DNA of 64,000 bases from Sporomusa termitida (GCF_007641255.1 NZ_CP036259.1:1612001-1676000); one strand, 5' to 3'. Shown: positions 8,817 to 17,752, counted from the first letter of the stretch. The notes: generated by a model not told the origin, from the letters alone. Numbers and translations: made by a program.

Positions 8817-9520
8817 TGGCAAAGCTGCGGCTAAAAATAACTAAGGGCAATGAAATACGCTATGTGTCACATCTGGATTTTGCCGGCACAATTGAACGGG
8901 TTGTCCGCCGGGCCGGGCTGCCGGCCGCCTATTCTGAAGGCTTTAACCCACACCTGAAAATGGCCTTCGCATCAGCGCTGGCGGTGGGAGTGACAAGCGA
9001 GGCCGAATATCTTGATCTCGAACTGACGGCAGCGCCGGATGTTGCCGGTATTGAGGCCCGGCTTAAGGCGCAATTGCCCGCAGGGATCGAACTTAAAGCT
9101 GCCAGGTATGTGCACACTCCCAGTCCGGCCCTTATGGCAGTTGTTAACCTGGCCACCTATGATATTATGGTTCCTTTAATGCCGGCGGCTACCTTGGCGG
9201 CGGCAATGACGAGTCTCAGCAGTTTCAACAGTGAAGTCGAAATCCTGTATATCAAAGAATCACCCAAGGGCCGTCGCGAGATTGATATTACAGAATTTCT
9301 TGCTGGCCCGGTTACTGCCAGCCTTGCCGCAGATAATCAATCATTAACAGTACGCCTAGCCATTAGGATTACCCCCAGCGGCAGCGTCAAGCCTGCTGAG
9401 GTGCTGGCCGTGTTAACAGGTCGTTATGGTTTACCTGCTGATGGCGGCAATGCGCTTATTCACCGCACCGGGTTGTTTGTCTGGGACGGACGGGGGCAGA
9501 GATCACCGCTTGAACTATAA
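8816..9520 (+). CDS. Radical SAM-associated DUF2344 protein (TIGR03936-type)
   Basis: Protein of 234 residues with the family opening RLKITKGNEIRYVSHLDF and GFNPHLKMAFASALAVGV. The family always sits next to, or is fused to, the B12-type radical SAM protein, and it is thought to work with it, perhaps on RNA or a ribosome-linked substrate. That role is inference. The start codon overlaps the stop of the upstream gene, indicating coupled translation. Confidence 0.8.
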   Translation: MAKLRLKITKGNEIRYVSHLDFAGTIERVVRRAGLPAAYSEGFNPHLKMAFASALAVGVTSEAEYLDLELTAAPDVAGIEARLKAQLPAGIELKAARYVHTPSPALMAVVNLATYDIMVPLMPAATLAAAMTSLSSFNSEVEILYIKESPKGRREIDITEFLAGPVTASLAADNQSLTVRLAIRITPSGSVKPAEVLAVLTGRYGLPADGGNALIHRTGLFVWDGRGQRSPLEL

Positions 9521-9541
9521 TTAATGATAAAGGAAACAGGT

Positions 9542-10981
9542 ATGAAAAAGAGTATTATTGCCAATGTTATGCCGGAAGAAACCCGGGTTGCGGTCCTGGA
9601 AGACAGCCAGCTTATGGAAATAGCGGTGGAACGCAGCGACAGCGGACATTTGGTCGGCAACATTTATAAAGGGAAAGTTAAAAATGTTTTACCAGGCATG
9701 CAGGCTGCCTTTGTTGATATCGGGCGTGATAAAAATGCATTTTTATATATGGGTGATGCCGGCCGCCAGGCTGCCTGCCGGCATTTAACGGTTGGCCAGG
9801 ACATCCTGGTACAGATCGCCAAAGACGCGATGGGGGAAAAAGGGCCACGGGCCACCATCAGCCTGACCTTGCCAGGACGATATATCGTATTTATGCCAAC
9901 TGTTGATTATATTGGCATTTCACGCCGCATTGAAGATGAACCGGAACGGGAAAGATTAAGGCAGCTGGCTGAAAAAATACGACCGGCCGGGATGGGGGTC
10001 ATTGTCAGGACGGTGGCTGCAGGCAAAAGCCAGGAAGAACTGGTCAATGATATGGCCTATCTGACCAATATGTGGTCAAGCCTGAGCGCCCGGGCTAAAC
10101 GGATTCAGGCCCCGGCGCTCATTTACCGGGATGCTGACCTTGTCGTGCGGATTGTCCGCGATTACCTGACCAGTGATATTGCGGAATTTATCATCGACAG
10201 CCAGGAAGCCTATACCCGGGTTATTGATTTATTGAAGTATACATCACCTGAGCTTGCTGGGTGTGTCAGGCTGTACGAGCAGGCCAGCGGACCGGACAAT
10301 GACCTGTTCAGCCGCTTTAATATTGAGGCGAAGCTGGAAAGCCTGCGTAACCGGCGGGTAGAACTGGCCTGCGGCGGCTATCTTGTTATTGACTATACGG
10401 AAGCATTGACGGTTATTGATGTCAATACCGGCAAGTTTATCGGCAACACTAATCTGTCTGAAACCGTATTTCAGACCAACCTGGAGGCGGTGGCCGAGAT
10501 TGCCAGACAGCTTAGGTTAAGAGACATTGGTGGTATTATTATTATTGATTTTATTGATATGGCCAAAGCCGAGCAGCGGTCAGCGGTATTAACAGCGCTG
10601 GAGCTTGAACTCAAAAAGGACCGTACGAAATCAAATGTTTTAGGAATAACCAGCCTGGGGCTGGTTGAAATGACCCGGAAAAAGGCCAGACAAAATATTA
10701 ATGGCATGCTTTATGACCAGTGCCCGTGCTGTTGGGGGAGAGGCCGCATAAAATCACCGGCCACTGTTGTTATCGATATCAAACGAGAACTGAGAAAACT
10801 GAACAAACGGCCCCGGACGGGCGGGAGGCTGGTCATTCAGGTTCATCCCCAGGTAGCCCATTTTTTAAACAGGCAGGGAGAGCTGAAAAGGCTGGAGCAG
10901 GAAACGGCCAGAGCCCTTGCTGTCGAAGCTGCTCACACGCTGAATCCGGAGTTGTTTTCATTGCTTTGGAAACCGGATTGA
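9542..10981 (+). CDS. rng: Ribonuclease G/E family endoribonuclease
   Basis: Single-strand-specific endoribonuclease for rRNA maturation and mRNA decay. 479 residues. Order: S1-like RNA-binding domain (about 35-120, GNIYKGKVKNVLPGMQAAFV), 5' sensor, DNase-I-like catalytic domain with metal ligands D293 (VIDVNTGKF) and D339 (IIDFIDMAK), then the zinc-link C394-P-C-C397. The long C-terminal scaffold of E. coli RNase E is absent. ATG 9542 has AAGGAAACAGG upstream and is preferred to ATG 9524. Its stop codon lies inside the rplU promoter. Confidence 0.92.
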   Translation: MKKSIIANVMPEETRVAVLEDSQLMEIAVERSDSGHLVGNIYKGKVKNVLPGMQAAFVDIGRDKNAFLYMGDAGRQAACRHLTVGQDILVQIAKDAMGEKGPRATISLTLPGRYIVFMPTVDYIGISRRIEDEPERERLRQLAEKIRPAGMGVIVRTVAAGKSQEELVNDMAYLTNMWSSLSARAKRIQAPALIYRDADLVVRIVRDYLTSDIAEFIIDSQEAYTRVIDLLKYTSPELAGCVRLYEQASGPDNDLFSRFNIEAKLESLRNRRVELACGGYLVIDYTEALTVIDVNTGKFIGNTNLSETVFQTNLEAVAEIARQLRLRDIGGIIIIDFIDMAKAEQRSAVLTALELELKKDRTKSNVLGITSLGLVEMTRKKARQNINGMLYDQCPCCWGRGRIKSPATVVIDIKRELRKLNKRPRTGGRLVIQVHPQVAHFLNRQGELKRLEQETARALAVEAAHTLNPELFSLLWKPD

Positions 10982-11006
10982 CAAACTATTACCATTATGG
11001 TAAAAT
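10978..11006 (+). promoter_or_regulatory. Promoter of the rplU operon, overlapping the rng stop codon
   Basis: TTGACA (10978-10983), 17 bp spacer, TAAAAT (11001-11006): a near-consensus sigma-A promoter. The rng stop codon TGA (10979-10981) is part of the -35 box. Confidence 0.8.
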
Positions 11007-11029
11007 TTTATGATGTAGGCATTAAGTCT

Positions 11030-11113
11030 ATTGTAACCGCGCGGAGAGGTCTTAAAACAAACTGTGCTTTGTTACCGTATCCGGCGAGTCCTAGGCAGGG
11101 GAGGTGCAATATT
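11030..11113 (+). ncRNA. Candidate L21 leader RNA in the rplU 5' region
   Basis: The about 100-base leader between promoter and rplU holds a small hairpin (AACAAA / TTTGTT) and ends in a conserved-looking GAGTCC...GGCAGGGGAGGTGCA stretch that contains the ribosome-binding site. Position and ending fit the L21 leader reported for Firmicutes, which probably mediates autoregulation. A covariance-model search was not possible. Confidence 0.45.
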
Positions 11114-11425
11114 ATGTACGCTATTATTGAAACAGGCGGTAAACAATACCGTGTTACTGAAGGCGATGTTCTTAGTATCGAAAAAATTGACGTGGCTGAA
11201 GGCCAGACTGTTGATTTTGACCGTGTTCTGACTGTAGTCAAAGACGGTGAGGTTGTTATCGGCAAACCGCTGATAAGTGATGCTAAAGTTACTGCTGAAG
11301 TAGTGTCTCATGGCAAGGGTAAGAAGATTTTGGTTTTTAAATACAAAGCAAAATCCAATTATCGCCGCCGTCAGGGTCATCGCCAGCCTTTTACAAAAGT
11401 CCGCATTGACAAGATTTTTGCTTAA
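11114..11425 (+). CDS. rplU: 50S ribosomal protein L21
   Basis: Large-subunit protein of 103 residues that binds 23S rRNA. Begins [14 protein letters not shown] and contains [25 protein letters not shown], the conserved C-terminal basic signature. ATG 11114 has GGGGAGG at a normal distance; longer readings would start inside the leader. First gene of rplU-prp-rpmA. Confidence 0.97.
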   Translation: MYAIIETGGKQYRVTEGDVLSIEKIDVAEGQTVDFDRVLTVVKDGEVVIGKPLISDAKVTAEVVSHGKGKKILVFKYKAKSNYRRRQGHRQPFTKVRIDKIFA

Positions 11426-11434
11426 GGTCCAATA

Positions 11435-11755
11435 ATGATTACGGTTACATTAATTCGTGATAACAAGCAGGCAATTACCGGGTTTATGGTAAACGGACAT
11501 GCCTACGCCGCCCCGCCTGGTCAGGACATTGTTTGTGCAGGCGTATCTGCTCTTACTCAGTCCGCCGTCATGGGAATTGAACGCCACTTGCGGCGGGAAA
11601 TTGACCTGGTGCAGGACCGCAGCGGGCTTATGGTTGAGCTTATCAGCCAGCCTGATAGTCTTACGACGGCAGTCTTTGAAACCATGCTGCTCGGTTTAAC
11701 TGAAATTGCCAGACTATATCCTAAGCGTGTGCGGATTATTGAGCACAGGAGGTGA
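11435..11755 (+). CDS. prp: Ribosomal-processing cysteine protease Prp (YsxB)
   Basis: Cysteine protease that removes the N-terminal extension of ribosomal protein L27. 106 residues. Catalytic residues are seen as H22 (NGHA) and C34 ([10 protein letters not shown]). It lies between rplU and rpmA, the invariant Firmicutes position, and its substrate is encoded 7 bases downstream. The N-terminal extension of L27 here carries the expected cleavage sequence. Confidence 0.92.
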   Translation: MITVTLIRDNKQAITGFMVNGHAYAAPPGQDIVCAGVSALTQSAVMGIERHLRREIDLVQDRSGLMVELISQPDSLTTAVFETMLLGLTEIARLYPKRVRIIEHRR

Positions 11756-11762
11756 AAGCAAC

Positions 11763-12071
11763 ATGGAAAAATTTAAACTGCATTCTTTTGACTTACAGTT
11801 ATTTGCACATAAAAAAGGCGTGGGTAGCACCCGTAATGGCCGTGACAGTGAGGCTAAACGCCTGGGCGTTAAACGTCACGCCGGCGAAGTGGTTACTGCA
11901 GGCAGTATTCTGGTACGCCAGCGTGGTACTCATTTCCATCCAGGTAACAATGTCGGCATTGGCAAAGACGATACTTTATTTGCCAAAGTTCCCGGCAAAG
12001 TCGCTTTCGAGCGCAGAGGTCGTTATGACCGGCAAGTAAGTGTGTATCCTGCAGCTGAAGAAGCTATCTAA
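11763..12071 (+). CDS. rpmA: 50S ribosomal protein L27 with cleavable N-terminal extension
   Basis: Large-subunit protein whose N-terminus reaches the peptidyl transferase centre. 102 residues. The first 15 residues end in DLQLFA, matching the Prp cleavage motif; mature L27 would begin HKKGVGS at residue 16. The extension is about six residues longer than the nine-residue one of S. aureus. AGGAGG precedes ATG 11763. Followed by a strong terminator. Confidence 0.96.
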   Translation: MEKFKLHSFDLQLFAHKKGVGSTRNGRDSEAKRLGVKRHAGEVVTAGSILVRQRGTHFHPGNNVGIGKDDTLFAKVPGKVAFERRGRYDRQVSVYPAAEEAI

Positions 12072-12078
12072 TGAAATG

Positions 12079-12106
12079 CCTGCGGCCCACAAAGCCGCAG
12101 GTTTTT
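12079..12106 (+). terminator. Terminator after rpmA
   Basis: Stem CCTGCGGC / GCCGCAGG with a 7-base loop followed by TTTTT. Confidence 0.9.
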
Positions 12107-12156
12107 CTAACCCTATCAGAATTTACAAAGTTCAATGTTATGATTTGCGGCGGGAT

Positions 12157-12232
12157 AAAAAAATCTTTACTTTAAAGGGCACAGGCGGCTTGTGCCGGCG
12201 GCCTAAAGGACTTGGCAGAAGCCAAGTTTTTC
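12157..12232 (-). repeat. Family-1 structured intergenic repeat, copy A
   Basis: Read on the - strand it begins AAAAACTTGGCTTCTGCC, forming the hairpin ACTTGGC-TTCT-GCCAAGT, continues with CCGCCGGCACAAGCCGCCTG and ends in AAAGATTTTT. Same family as copies at 12584, 37882, 41518, 52374 and 58187. This copy is inverted relative to copy B, and the two flank the short spo0B gene. Confidence 0.75.
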
Positions 12233-12325
12233 TAATTTTTGCCCGACCTGTCGAAAGCCGACAGGTATTTTGGCTGGCCGGGGCGAAAGACATATCATTC
12301 TGCAGTATACCGGAAGGATGATTGT

Positions 12326-12541
12326 ATGACAAACACAAGCTGCTCTGAAGTAATGACATGTACTGACCTAGTCAAGCTGCTCCGTATTCAGCGTCATGAT
12401 TTCTTAAACCACCTGCAGGTTATTCACGCGATGATTCAATTGGGACGTGGTGAGAAAGCAATACAATATATAGAAAAACTTGCGCATGATCCTGAAATGA
12501 TATCAAATGTGCTGGCTGCTTATCAAAATAAACACCTTTGA
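12326..12541 (+). CDS. spo0B: Minimal Spo0B-like phosphotransferase (helical domain only)
   Basis: Predicted sporulation phosphorelay protein of 71 residues. It holds only the Spo0B helical hairpin, with LLRIQRHDFLNHLQVIHAMI (about 19-38): the H in RHDFLNH is the phospho-accepting His of the family. B. subtilis Spo0B is about 190 residues and has a C-terminal ATPase-like domain, which is missing; no continuation is visible in the other frames before the next repeat. The gene has the canonical location between rpmA and obg and a GGAAGGA site before ATG 12326. It may be a working minimal dimerisation/phosphotransfer module or a remnant. Confidence 0.75.
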   Translation: MTNTSCSEVMTCTDLVKLLRIQRHDFLNHLQVIHAMIQLGRGEKAIQYIEKLAHDPEMISNVLAAYQNKHL

Positions 12542-12583
12542 CCTTAGCTAGCCAACAGCTTACTAGTTAACAGGCCACTGGTC

Positions 12584-12659
12584 AGAAAAACTTGGCTTCT
12601 GCCAATCCCTCAGGTTGCCGGTAGCAGCCGCCTGGGTCCTTTAGGGTAAAAGATTTTCT
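12584..12659 (+). repeat. Family-1 structured intergenic repeat, copy B
   Basis: AAAAACTTGGCTTCTGCCAA hairpin, then CCGGTAGCAGCCGCCTGG and GGGTAAAAGATTTTC. + strand orientation, between spo0B and obg. Together with copy A it forms an inverted pair around spo0B. Confidence 0.75.
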
Positions 12660-12755
12660 CTAGCCCGTAGATCATAGCTTTGAATTTTTATAATTTGCTG
12701 GGGTAAAAAACGGCGCGGCAGCGCATATTACTTATAAAACGCAAGGGGATTTTCT

Positions 12756-14027
12756 ATGTTTATCGACAGAGCTAAAATAACCATAAAAGCCGGCAGCGGC
12801 GGCAATGGCATGTCCGGCTTCCGCCGGGAGAAATATGTTCCCAAAGGCGGACCAAGCGGGGGGGACGGCGGCCGGGGGGCCAATGTTGTCTTAATTGGTG
12901 ATGCCAGTCTCAATACCCTGATTGATTTCCGTTATAAACGGCAGTTTAAAGCCAATAGCGGCGCCCACGGGCAAACCAGCAATATGCATGGCCGGGGCGC
13001 GGAAGACCTGCTGATTAAGGTGCCGCCAGGAACCCTTATCAAAGATGAAGCCACCGGTCAGGTGCTTGGTGATATTACCGAGCCGGGGCAGACAGTCGTG
13101 GTGGCTAAAGGCGGCCGGGGTGGCCGCGGCAATGCCCGCTTTGTTAACAGTGTCAACAGGGCTCCTACTTTCGCCGAATTAGGCGAACCGGGTGAAGAGC
13201 GCTCGCTACTGCTGGAACTGAAGCTGCTGGCCGATGTTGGCCTGCTGGGCTATCCCAGTGTAGGCAAGTCAAGTATTTTATCTATGGTATCGGCAGCTAA
13301 ACCCGAAATTGCCGCCTATCACTTCACTACCTTATCGCCGGTTCTGGGGGTTGTTAGTATTGCCGCAGGACAGAATTTTGTGCTGGCTGACATTCCCGGG
13401 CTCATTGAGGGAGCCCATGAGGGCGTAGGGCTTGGGCATGATTTCCTCCGCCATGTGGAACGTACCAAAGTTCTTATTCATGTACTTGATGTCTCCGGTC
13501 TGGAAGGCCGTGACCCGATTGATGATTTTCATAAAATTAATAATGAGCTCAAATTATATAATGAACGGTTGTTTAAGCGCCCCCAAATCATTGCCGCCAA
13601 TAAAATGGATTTGCCTGAGGCCCAGGCCAACTATCAGCGGGTGGCAGAATATATGACTGGCTTAGGTCATGAAATCTACCCTGTTTCAGCGGCAACCGGT
13701 GACGGCTTAACTGCCTTGATGCAGCGAGCCGTACAGCTTTTGGCGGAGTATGTGGAAGAACCGGCGGAAATTGAGGCCGCCAAGGTATACGAGGCCAGGC
13801 CGGAAGAGGCATTTGCTGTTAAACGGGATGTTGACGGTGCCTTTGTTGTCGAGGGCGAAGGAATTGAAAAGCTGGTGGCGATGACCCGTTTTGGCGATGA
13901 AGAAGGGTTGCGCCGGTTTCAGTCGATCTGGCGCAAACTGGGAATTGATGCCGAACTGAGGACCCGCGGCATTCAGGAAGGGGATACTGTACGGATTCAT
14001 GATATGGAATTTGAATTTAGGCCATAG
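12756..14027 (+). CDS. obg: GTPase Obg (CgtA)
   Basis: Ribosome-associated GTPase needed for 50S assembly and, in Bacillus, for sporulation and stress signalling. 423 residues: glycine-rich Obg fold (about 1-158, many GG/GRG turns), G domain with G1 GYPSVGKSS at about 165-173, DIPGLIEG (G3), NKMD (G4) and SAATGDG (G5), then the C-terminal OCT domain (about 340-423). Classic neighbour of spo0B and yhbY. Confidence 0.96.
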   Translation: MFIDRAKITIKAGSGGNGMSGFRREKYVPKGGPSGGDGGRGANVVLIGDASLNTLIDFRYKRQFKANSGAHGQTSNMHGRGAEDLLIKVPPGTLIKDEATGQVLGDITEPGQTVVVAKGGRGGRGNARFVNSVNRAPTFAELGEPGEERSLLLELKLLADVGLLGYPSVGKSSILSMVSAAKPEIAAYHFTTLSPVLGVVSIAAGQNFVLADIPGLIEGAHEGVGLGHDFLRHVERTKVLIHVLDVSGLEGRDPIDDFHKINNELKLYNERLFKRPQIIAANKMDLPEAQANYQRVAEYMTGLGHEIYPVSAATGDGLTALMQRAVQLLAEYVEEPAEIEAAKVYEARPEEAFAVKRDVDGAFVVEGEGIEKLVAMTRFGDEEGLRRFQSIWRKLGIDAELRTRGIQEGDTVRIHDMEFEFRP

Positions 14028-14038
14028 GAGGAAAGATT

Positions 14039-14347
14039 TTGCTAGCAAAGGAAACTACACTAACAGGTAAGCAAAAGCGCTTTTTAAAAGCCCTTGGGAG
14101 CACGCTTGAACCTGTTGTTCAGATTGGCAAAGGCGGTGTACCGGCTTCCGTCATTGAGAGTACCGTACAGGTGCTGGCTGCCCGTGAGCTTATTAAGGTC
14201 CGGGTATTGCAGAACAGCCCGGAAGAACCGAAAACAGCCATTACCGCCCTGGCCGGAGCCACTGGTGCCGAACTGGTCCAGGTAATTGGCCGCAACGGCT
14301 TACTATATAAGAAAAATGAGGAAAAGTCTAAGATCGAACTGCCGTGA
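14039..14347 (+). CDS. yhbY: YhbY-type RNA-binding (CRM domain) protein
   Basis: Ribosome-assembly-associated RNA-binding protein of 102 residues with the CRM opening LTGKQKRFLKALGSTLEPVV and the GKGG loop. The start is TTG 14039, supported by AGGAGGA seven bases upstream. Its stop overlaps the region just ahead of proB. Precise role in the 50S assembly pathway is known only by association. Confidence 0.88.
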   Translation: MLAKETTLTGKQKRFLKALGSTLEPVVQIGKGGVPASVIESTVQVLAARELIKVRVLQNSPEEPKTAITALAGATGAELVQVIGRNGLLYKKNEEKSKIELP

Positions 14348-14367
14348 ACTATGGGGGAGTCATCATT

Positions 14368-15495
14368 ATGCTTACCAGAGAAAATTTGGGCAATGCGAAC
14401 CGCATAGTGGTTAAGGTTGGTACCAGCACCTTAACTCACGCCACCGGCAAACTTAATCTTTTGCGAATAGAAAAGCTGGTCCGTGAATTATCGGATCTGG
14501 CCAATCAGGGAAAACAGATTATTCTGGTTACCTCCGGTGCTGTTGGTGCGGGGATAGATCGACTGGGGCTGAAAGACAAGCCAAAAACAATTCCGGAAAA
14601 ACAGGCTGCTGCTGCGGTTGGTCAGGGAATCCTGCTCCATATTTATGAAAAATTGTTTGGCGAATATGGCCAGATTGTTGCCCAGGTGTTACTGACCCGG
14701 GCTGACTCTGTTAACCGCAAGCGCTATACCAACTCCCGCAATACACTCATGGCGCTCCTGAACCAGGGCGTCATTCCCATTGTTAATGAAAATGATGCTG
14801 TGGCTATTGATGAACTGAAAATTGGTGATAATGACACCCTGTCAGCAATGGTCGCCAGCATCATTGATGCTGACCTGCTCATCATTTTATCTGATGTGGA
14901 GGGTGTCTATACGGCTAATCCTCAGACTGATCCGGAAGCCGTACTGCTTAGTGAGATTACCGATATCACCCCGGAGATCGAAGCTTTAGCCGGAGGCCCG
15001 GGTACCCTGCGGGGAACAGGCGGTATGTATACCAAAATTCAGGCGGCAAAAATTGCTGTCAATTCCGGCGTGGCCATGGTGATTGCTTCCGGCGGCCGGG
15101 ATGGTGTGGTACGGGATGTATTGCAGGGGCGTAAAGTAGGCACCGTTTTTGTCTCCAAAGAAAACCGCCTGCAAATCAGGAAACGCTGGCTGGCTTTTGG
15201 CGTGAGCGTGAGTGGCCGGGTAACCGTAGACAAGGGCTGTGAACAAGCTCTCTTGAATGGCGGTTCCAGTCTGTTAGCGGCCGGGATAACTGCAGTTGAG
15301 GGGAACTTTGAATTAGGCAATACGATTAGTATAAAAAATGCTGCCGGCCGGGAGATGGCCCGCGGCATCACTAACTACAGTGCGGAAGATATACAGAAAA
15401 TCATGGGGGCCCATACCCCTGAAATCAGCAATATATTAGGCTCTAAGCCTTATGATGAGGTTGTGCATCGCGACAATCTGGTACTTTTAGTGTAG
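14368..15495 (+). CDS. proB: Glutamate 5-kinase
   Basis: First step of proline synthesis: phosphorylates glutamate to gamma-glutamyl phosphate; normally feedback-inhibited by proline. 375 residues: amino-acid kinase domain (KVGTSTLT near residue 12, VTSGAVGAG, NENDAVA, IGDNDTLSA) followed by a C-terminal PUA domain (about 280-370). ATG 14368 is preferred over GTG 14344 because GGGGGAG lies eight bases upstream. Paired with proA. Confidence 0.95.
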   Translation: MLTRENLGNANRIVVKVGTSTLTHATGKLNLLRIEKLVRELSDLANQGKQIILVTSGAVGAGIDRLGLKDKPKTIPEKQAAAAVGQGILLHIYEKLFGEYGQIVAQVLLTRADSVNRKRYTNSRNTLMALLNQGVIPIVNENDAVAIDELKIGDNDTLSAMVASIIDADLLIILSDVEGVYTANPQTDPEAVLLSEITDITPEIEALAGGPGTLRGTGGMYTKIQAAKIAVNSGVAMVIASGGRDGVVRDVLQGRKVGTVFVSKENRLQIRKRWLAFGVSVSGRVTVDKGCEQALLNGGSSLLAAGITAVEGNFELGNTISIKNAAGREMARGITNYSAEDIQKIMGAHTPEISNILGSKPYDEVVHRDNLVLLV

Positions 15496-15511
15496 GAGAG
15501 GAGAGGGGAGT

Positions 15512-16765
15512 ATGGACTGCATAACTGAACTTGCCGGCAAAGGCGCGGCCGCCAGGCAGGCCGCACGCCGGCTGGCTACGCTGTCAACCGCTGTTAAGGA
15601 CAAGGCTTTGCTGGCTATGGCTGATGCTTTGGAACAGGAGCAGGCTGAAATTATGGCCGCTAATGCTACCGATGTTGAGCGGGCTGCGGCTAATGGAATG
15701 GCTAAGCCACTGATTGACCGGCTGCTGTTAAATGAGGCCAGGATTGCATCCATGGCTGCCGGGTTACGGCAGATTGCAATGCTGCCTGACCCTGTTGGCG
15801 AGGCTGCAGCCGGCTGGATTCGTCCTAATGGTCTTGCCATTACGAAAGTACATGTGCCGCTGGGTGTTATTGGTATTATCTATGAAGCACGGCCCAATGT
15901 TACTGTTGATGCCGCCGGCTTGTGCCTCAAAGCTGGTAATGCTGTAATCTTGCGCGGCGGTTCGGAGGCCATCGCCTCTAATACGGCGGTTACGGCGGTT
16001 ATTGCCAGGGCGGCGGCTGCTGCCGGTATACCGGCAGCAGCCATCCAGCTTGTTGAAACAACAGACCGGCAGGCCGTTACGGCTATGTTGAAGCTGAATC
16101 AGTATCTGGATGTAATTATCCCCCGGGGCGGGGCCGGCCTTATCAAGACTGTTGTTGAGAACAGCACCGTGCCGGTGATTGAGACCGGTACAGGCGTTTG
16201 CCATACCTTTGTAGACGCCAGTGCTGATCTCGTGATGGCCGGAGATATCGCCTTCAATGCTAAAGTGTCCCGCCCTGGTGTGTGCAATGCAATGGAGACT
16301 TTGCTGGTACATAAGAGGATTGCGGCTGCATTCCTGCCGGCTCTGTTAGAGCGCTATCATCAGGCCGGTGTTGAGCTGCGGGGCTGTCCTGAGGCTATGA
16401 AATATCATCAGTCCGTCAGGCCGGCGAGCCAGGAAGACTGGGCGGCCGAGTTCCTGGATTTGATTCTGGCCATTAGAGTGGTAGACGATTTTGATACTGC
16501 GCTTGCGCATATTGCGGCCTATAGTACCCGCCATTCTGAAGCCATTGTCACTAGCGAGTACAATAATGCCAGGCGCTTTCAACAGGAAGTTGATGCTGCT
16601 GCGGTTTATGTTAATGCCTCAACCCGTTTTACCGATGGCTTTGAGTTTGGCTTTGGCGCTGAAATCGGTATCAGCACCCAAAAGCTTCATGCCAGGGGGC
16701 CGATGGGCCTGCGTGAGCTGACCAGTATTAAATATTTGGTAAACGGCTCCGGGCAAATCAGGTAG
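15512..16765 (+). CDS. proA: Gamma-glutamyl phosphate reductase
   Basis: Second step of proline synthesis: NADPH-dependent reduction of gamma-glutamyl phosphate to glutamate semialdehyde. 417 residues, the family size, with the aldehyde-dehydrogenase-like fold. Seen: VPLGVIGIIYEARPNVTVDAAGLCLK (cofactor domain, first 20 shown as VPLGVIGIIYEARPNV) and the catalytic-Cys region SRPGVCNAMETLLV. Sixteen bases after proB. Confidence 0.95.
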   Translation: MDCITELAGKGAAARQAARRLATLSTAVKDKALLAMADALEQEQAEIMAANATDVERAAANGMAKPLIDRLLLNEARIASMAAGLRQIAMLPDPVGEAAAGWIRPNGLAITKVHVPLGVIGIIYEARPNVTVDAAGLCLKAGNAVILRGGSEAIASNTAVTAVIARAAAAAGIPAAAIQLVETTDRQAVTAMLKLNQYLDVIIPRGGAGLIKTVVENSTVPVIETGTGVCHTFVDASADLVMAGDIAFNAKVSRPGVCNAMETLLVHKRIAAAFLPALLERYHQAGVELRGCPEAMKYHQSVRPASQEDWAAEFLDLILAIRVVDDFDTALAHIAAYSTRHSEAIVTSEYNNARRFQQEVDAAAVYVNASTRFTDGFEFGFGAEIGISTQKLHARGPMGLRELTSIKYLVNGSGQIR

Positions 16766-16776
16766 TCATATCTGCC

Positions 16777-16944
16777 ATGCTGAGTAAAATGAAACTGATA
16801 ACAGGTTATTGCTTTGCTGTCAGGAACTATTTGCGCACGCCTAAAGGCAGCCACGATGCTGGCGACTATGCCCGGGCAGCGGTTATCATTGCTGGTGCTT
16901 GCCTTTTTGTGTGGTTCACTGCAAGTTTATTGTCAACACCCTGA
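16777..16944 (+). CDS. Possible small membrane protein
   Basis: A 55-residue frame in the proA-nadD gap begins MLSKMKLITG, has one hydrophobic stretch (AAVIIAGACLFVWFTASLL) near the C-terminus and ends in TGA. No clear ribosome-binding site is present, only a weak CAGGTAG. No family recognised. It may be chance. Confidence 0.3.
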   Translation: MLSKMKLITGYCFAVRNYLRTPKGSHDAGDYARAAVIIAGACLFVWFTASLLSTP

Positions 16945-17028
16945 GGCGGCGTTTCCTATTAAGAGGCATTTGTTATAATAGTAGAAAAGTTATGGAATAT
17001 TTTGGATATTATTGAAAGGCAGATCAAT

Positions 17029-17643
17029 ATGGCACAGGCAAAAGCTAAAGTTGGTATTATGGGCGGGACATTTGACCCCATTCACATCGGTCATTTAGTC
17101 ACAGCCGAAGCTGTCCGGATTGAATACAATCTGGATAAAGTCTTATTTATTCCGGCCAGTAACCCGCCGCATAAACTGCAGTCCCTGGTTACACCGGCCA
17201 TTCACCGCTATATTATGACAATACTGGCCACTTATTCCAACCCTTATTTTCTAGTGTCCGCCCTTGAACTTGAGCGCTCCGGTCCCTCCTATACGGTAGA
17301 TACGGTCAGGGCCTTAATTGACTGTTATGGTGCCAGCACAGAGCTTTATTTCATTACCGGCGCCGATGCGGTTAAAGACTTACCCAGCTGGCAGAATATT
17401 GACGAGTTGCTGGAATTGTGTTTTTTTGTGGCCGCTACTCGGCCAGGCTCTATCAGCTATATTGATCAGGTAATCAAACAATTCGGTACCAAGGGGCGGC
17501 ACAGTATTCAGCGACTGGCCACGCCGGAGCTGGAGATCTCTTCCACTGATATTAGAGAACGGGTAAAAAAGGGCCGTTCTATCAAATATATTGTACCGGA
17601 AAGCGTGGAAGACTATATTTATAAAGAAGGCTTATACCGGTAA
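17029..17643 (+). CDS. nadD: Nicotinate-nucleotide adenylyltransferase
   Basis: Makes deamido-NAD from nicotinate mononucleotide and ATP, an essential step of NAD synthesis. 204 residues. Seen: GGTFDPIHIGHL (nucleotidyltransferase HxGH motif), PHK in NPPHKLQ, and the ISSTDIRERVKKG motif near the end. ATG 17029 with AAAGG upstream is preferred to TTG 17002. Usual neighbour of yqeK and rsfS. Confidence 0.94.
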   Translation: MAQAKAKVGIMGGTFDPIHIGHLVTAEAVRIEYNLDKVLFIPASNPPHKLQSLVTPAIHRYIMTILATYSNPYFLVSALELERSGPSYTVDTVRALIDCYGASTELYFITGADAVKDLPSWQNIDELLELCFFVAATRPGSISYIDQVIKQFGTKGRHSIQRLATPELEISSTDIRERVKKGRSIKYIVPESVEDYIYKEGLYR

Positions 17644-17752
17644 GTACCAAATAAAGGCAAGCCGGGGGAAGCATAAATCTTCTGTTTTTGCAGATAATGT
17701 TAACGTAAAACTTGTTTTGGTTAGTATCCTGATGTAACGGAGGTGATTCCCT

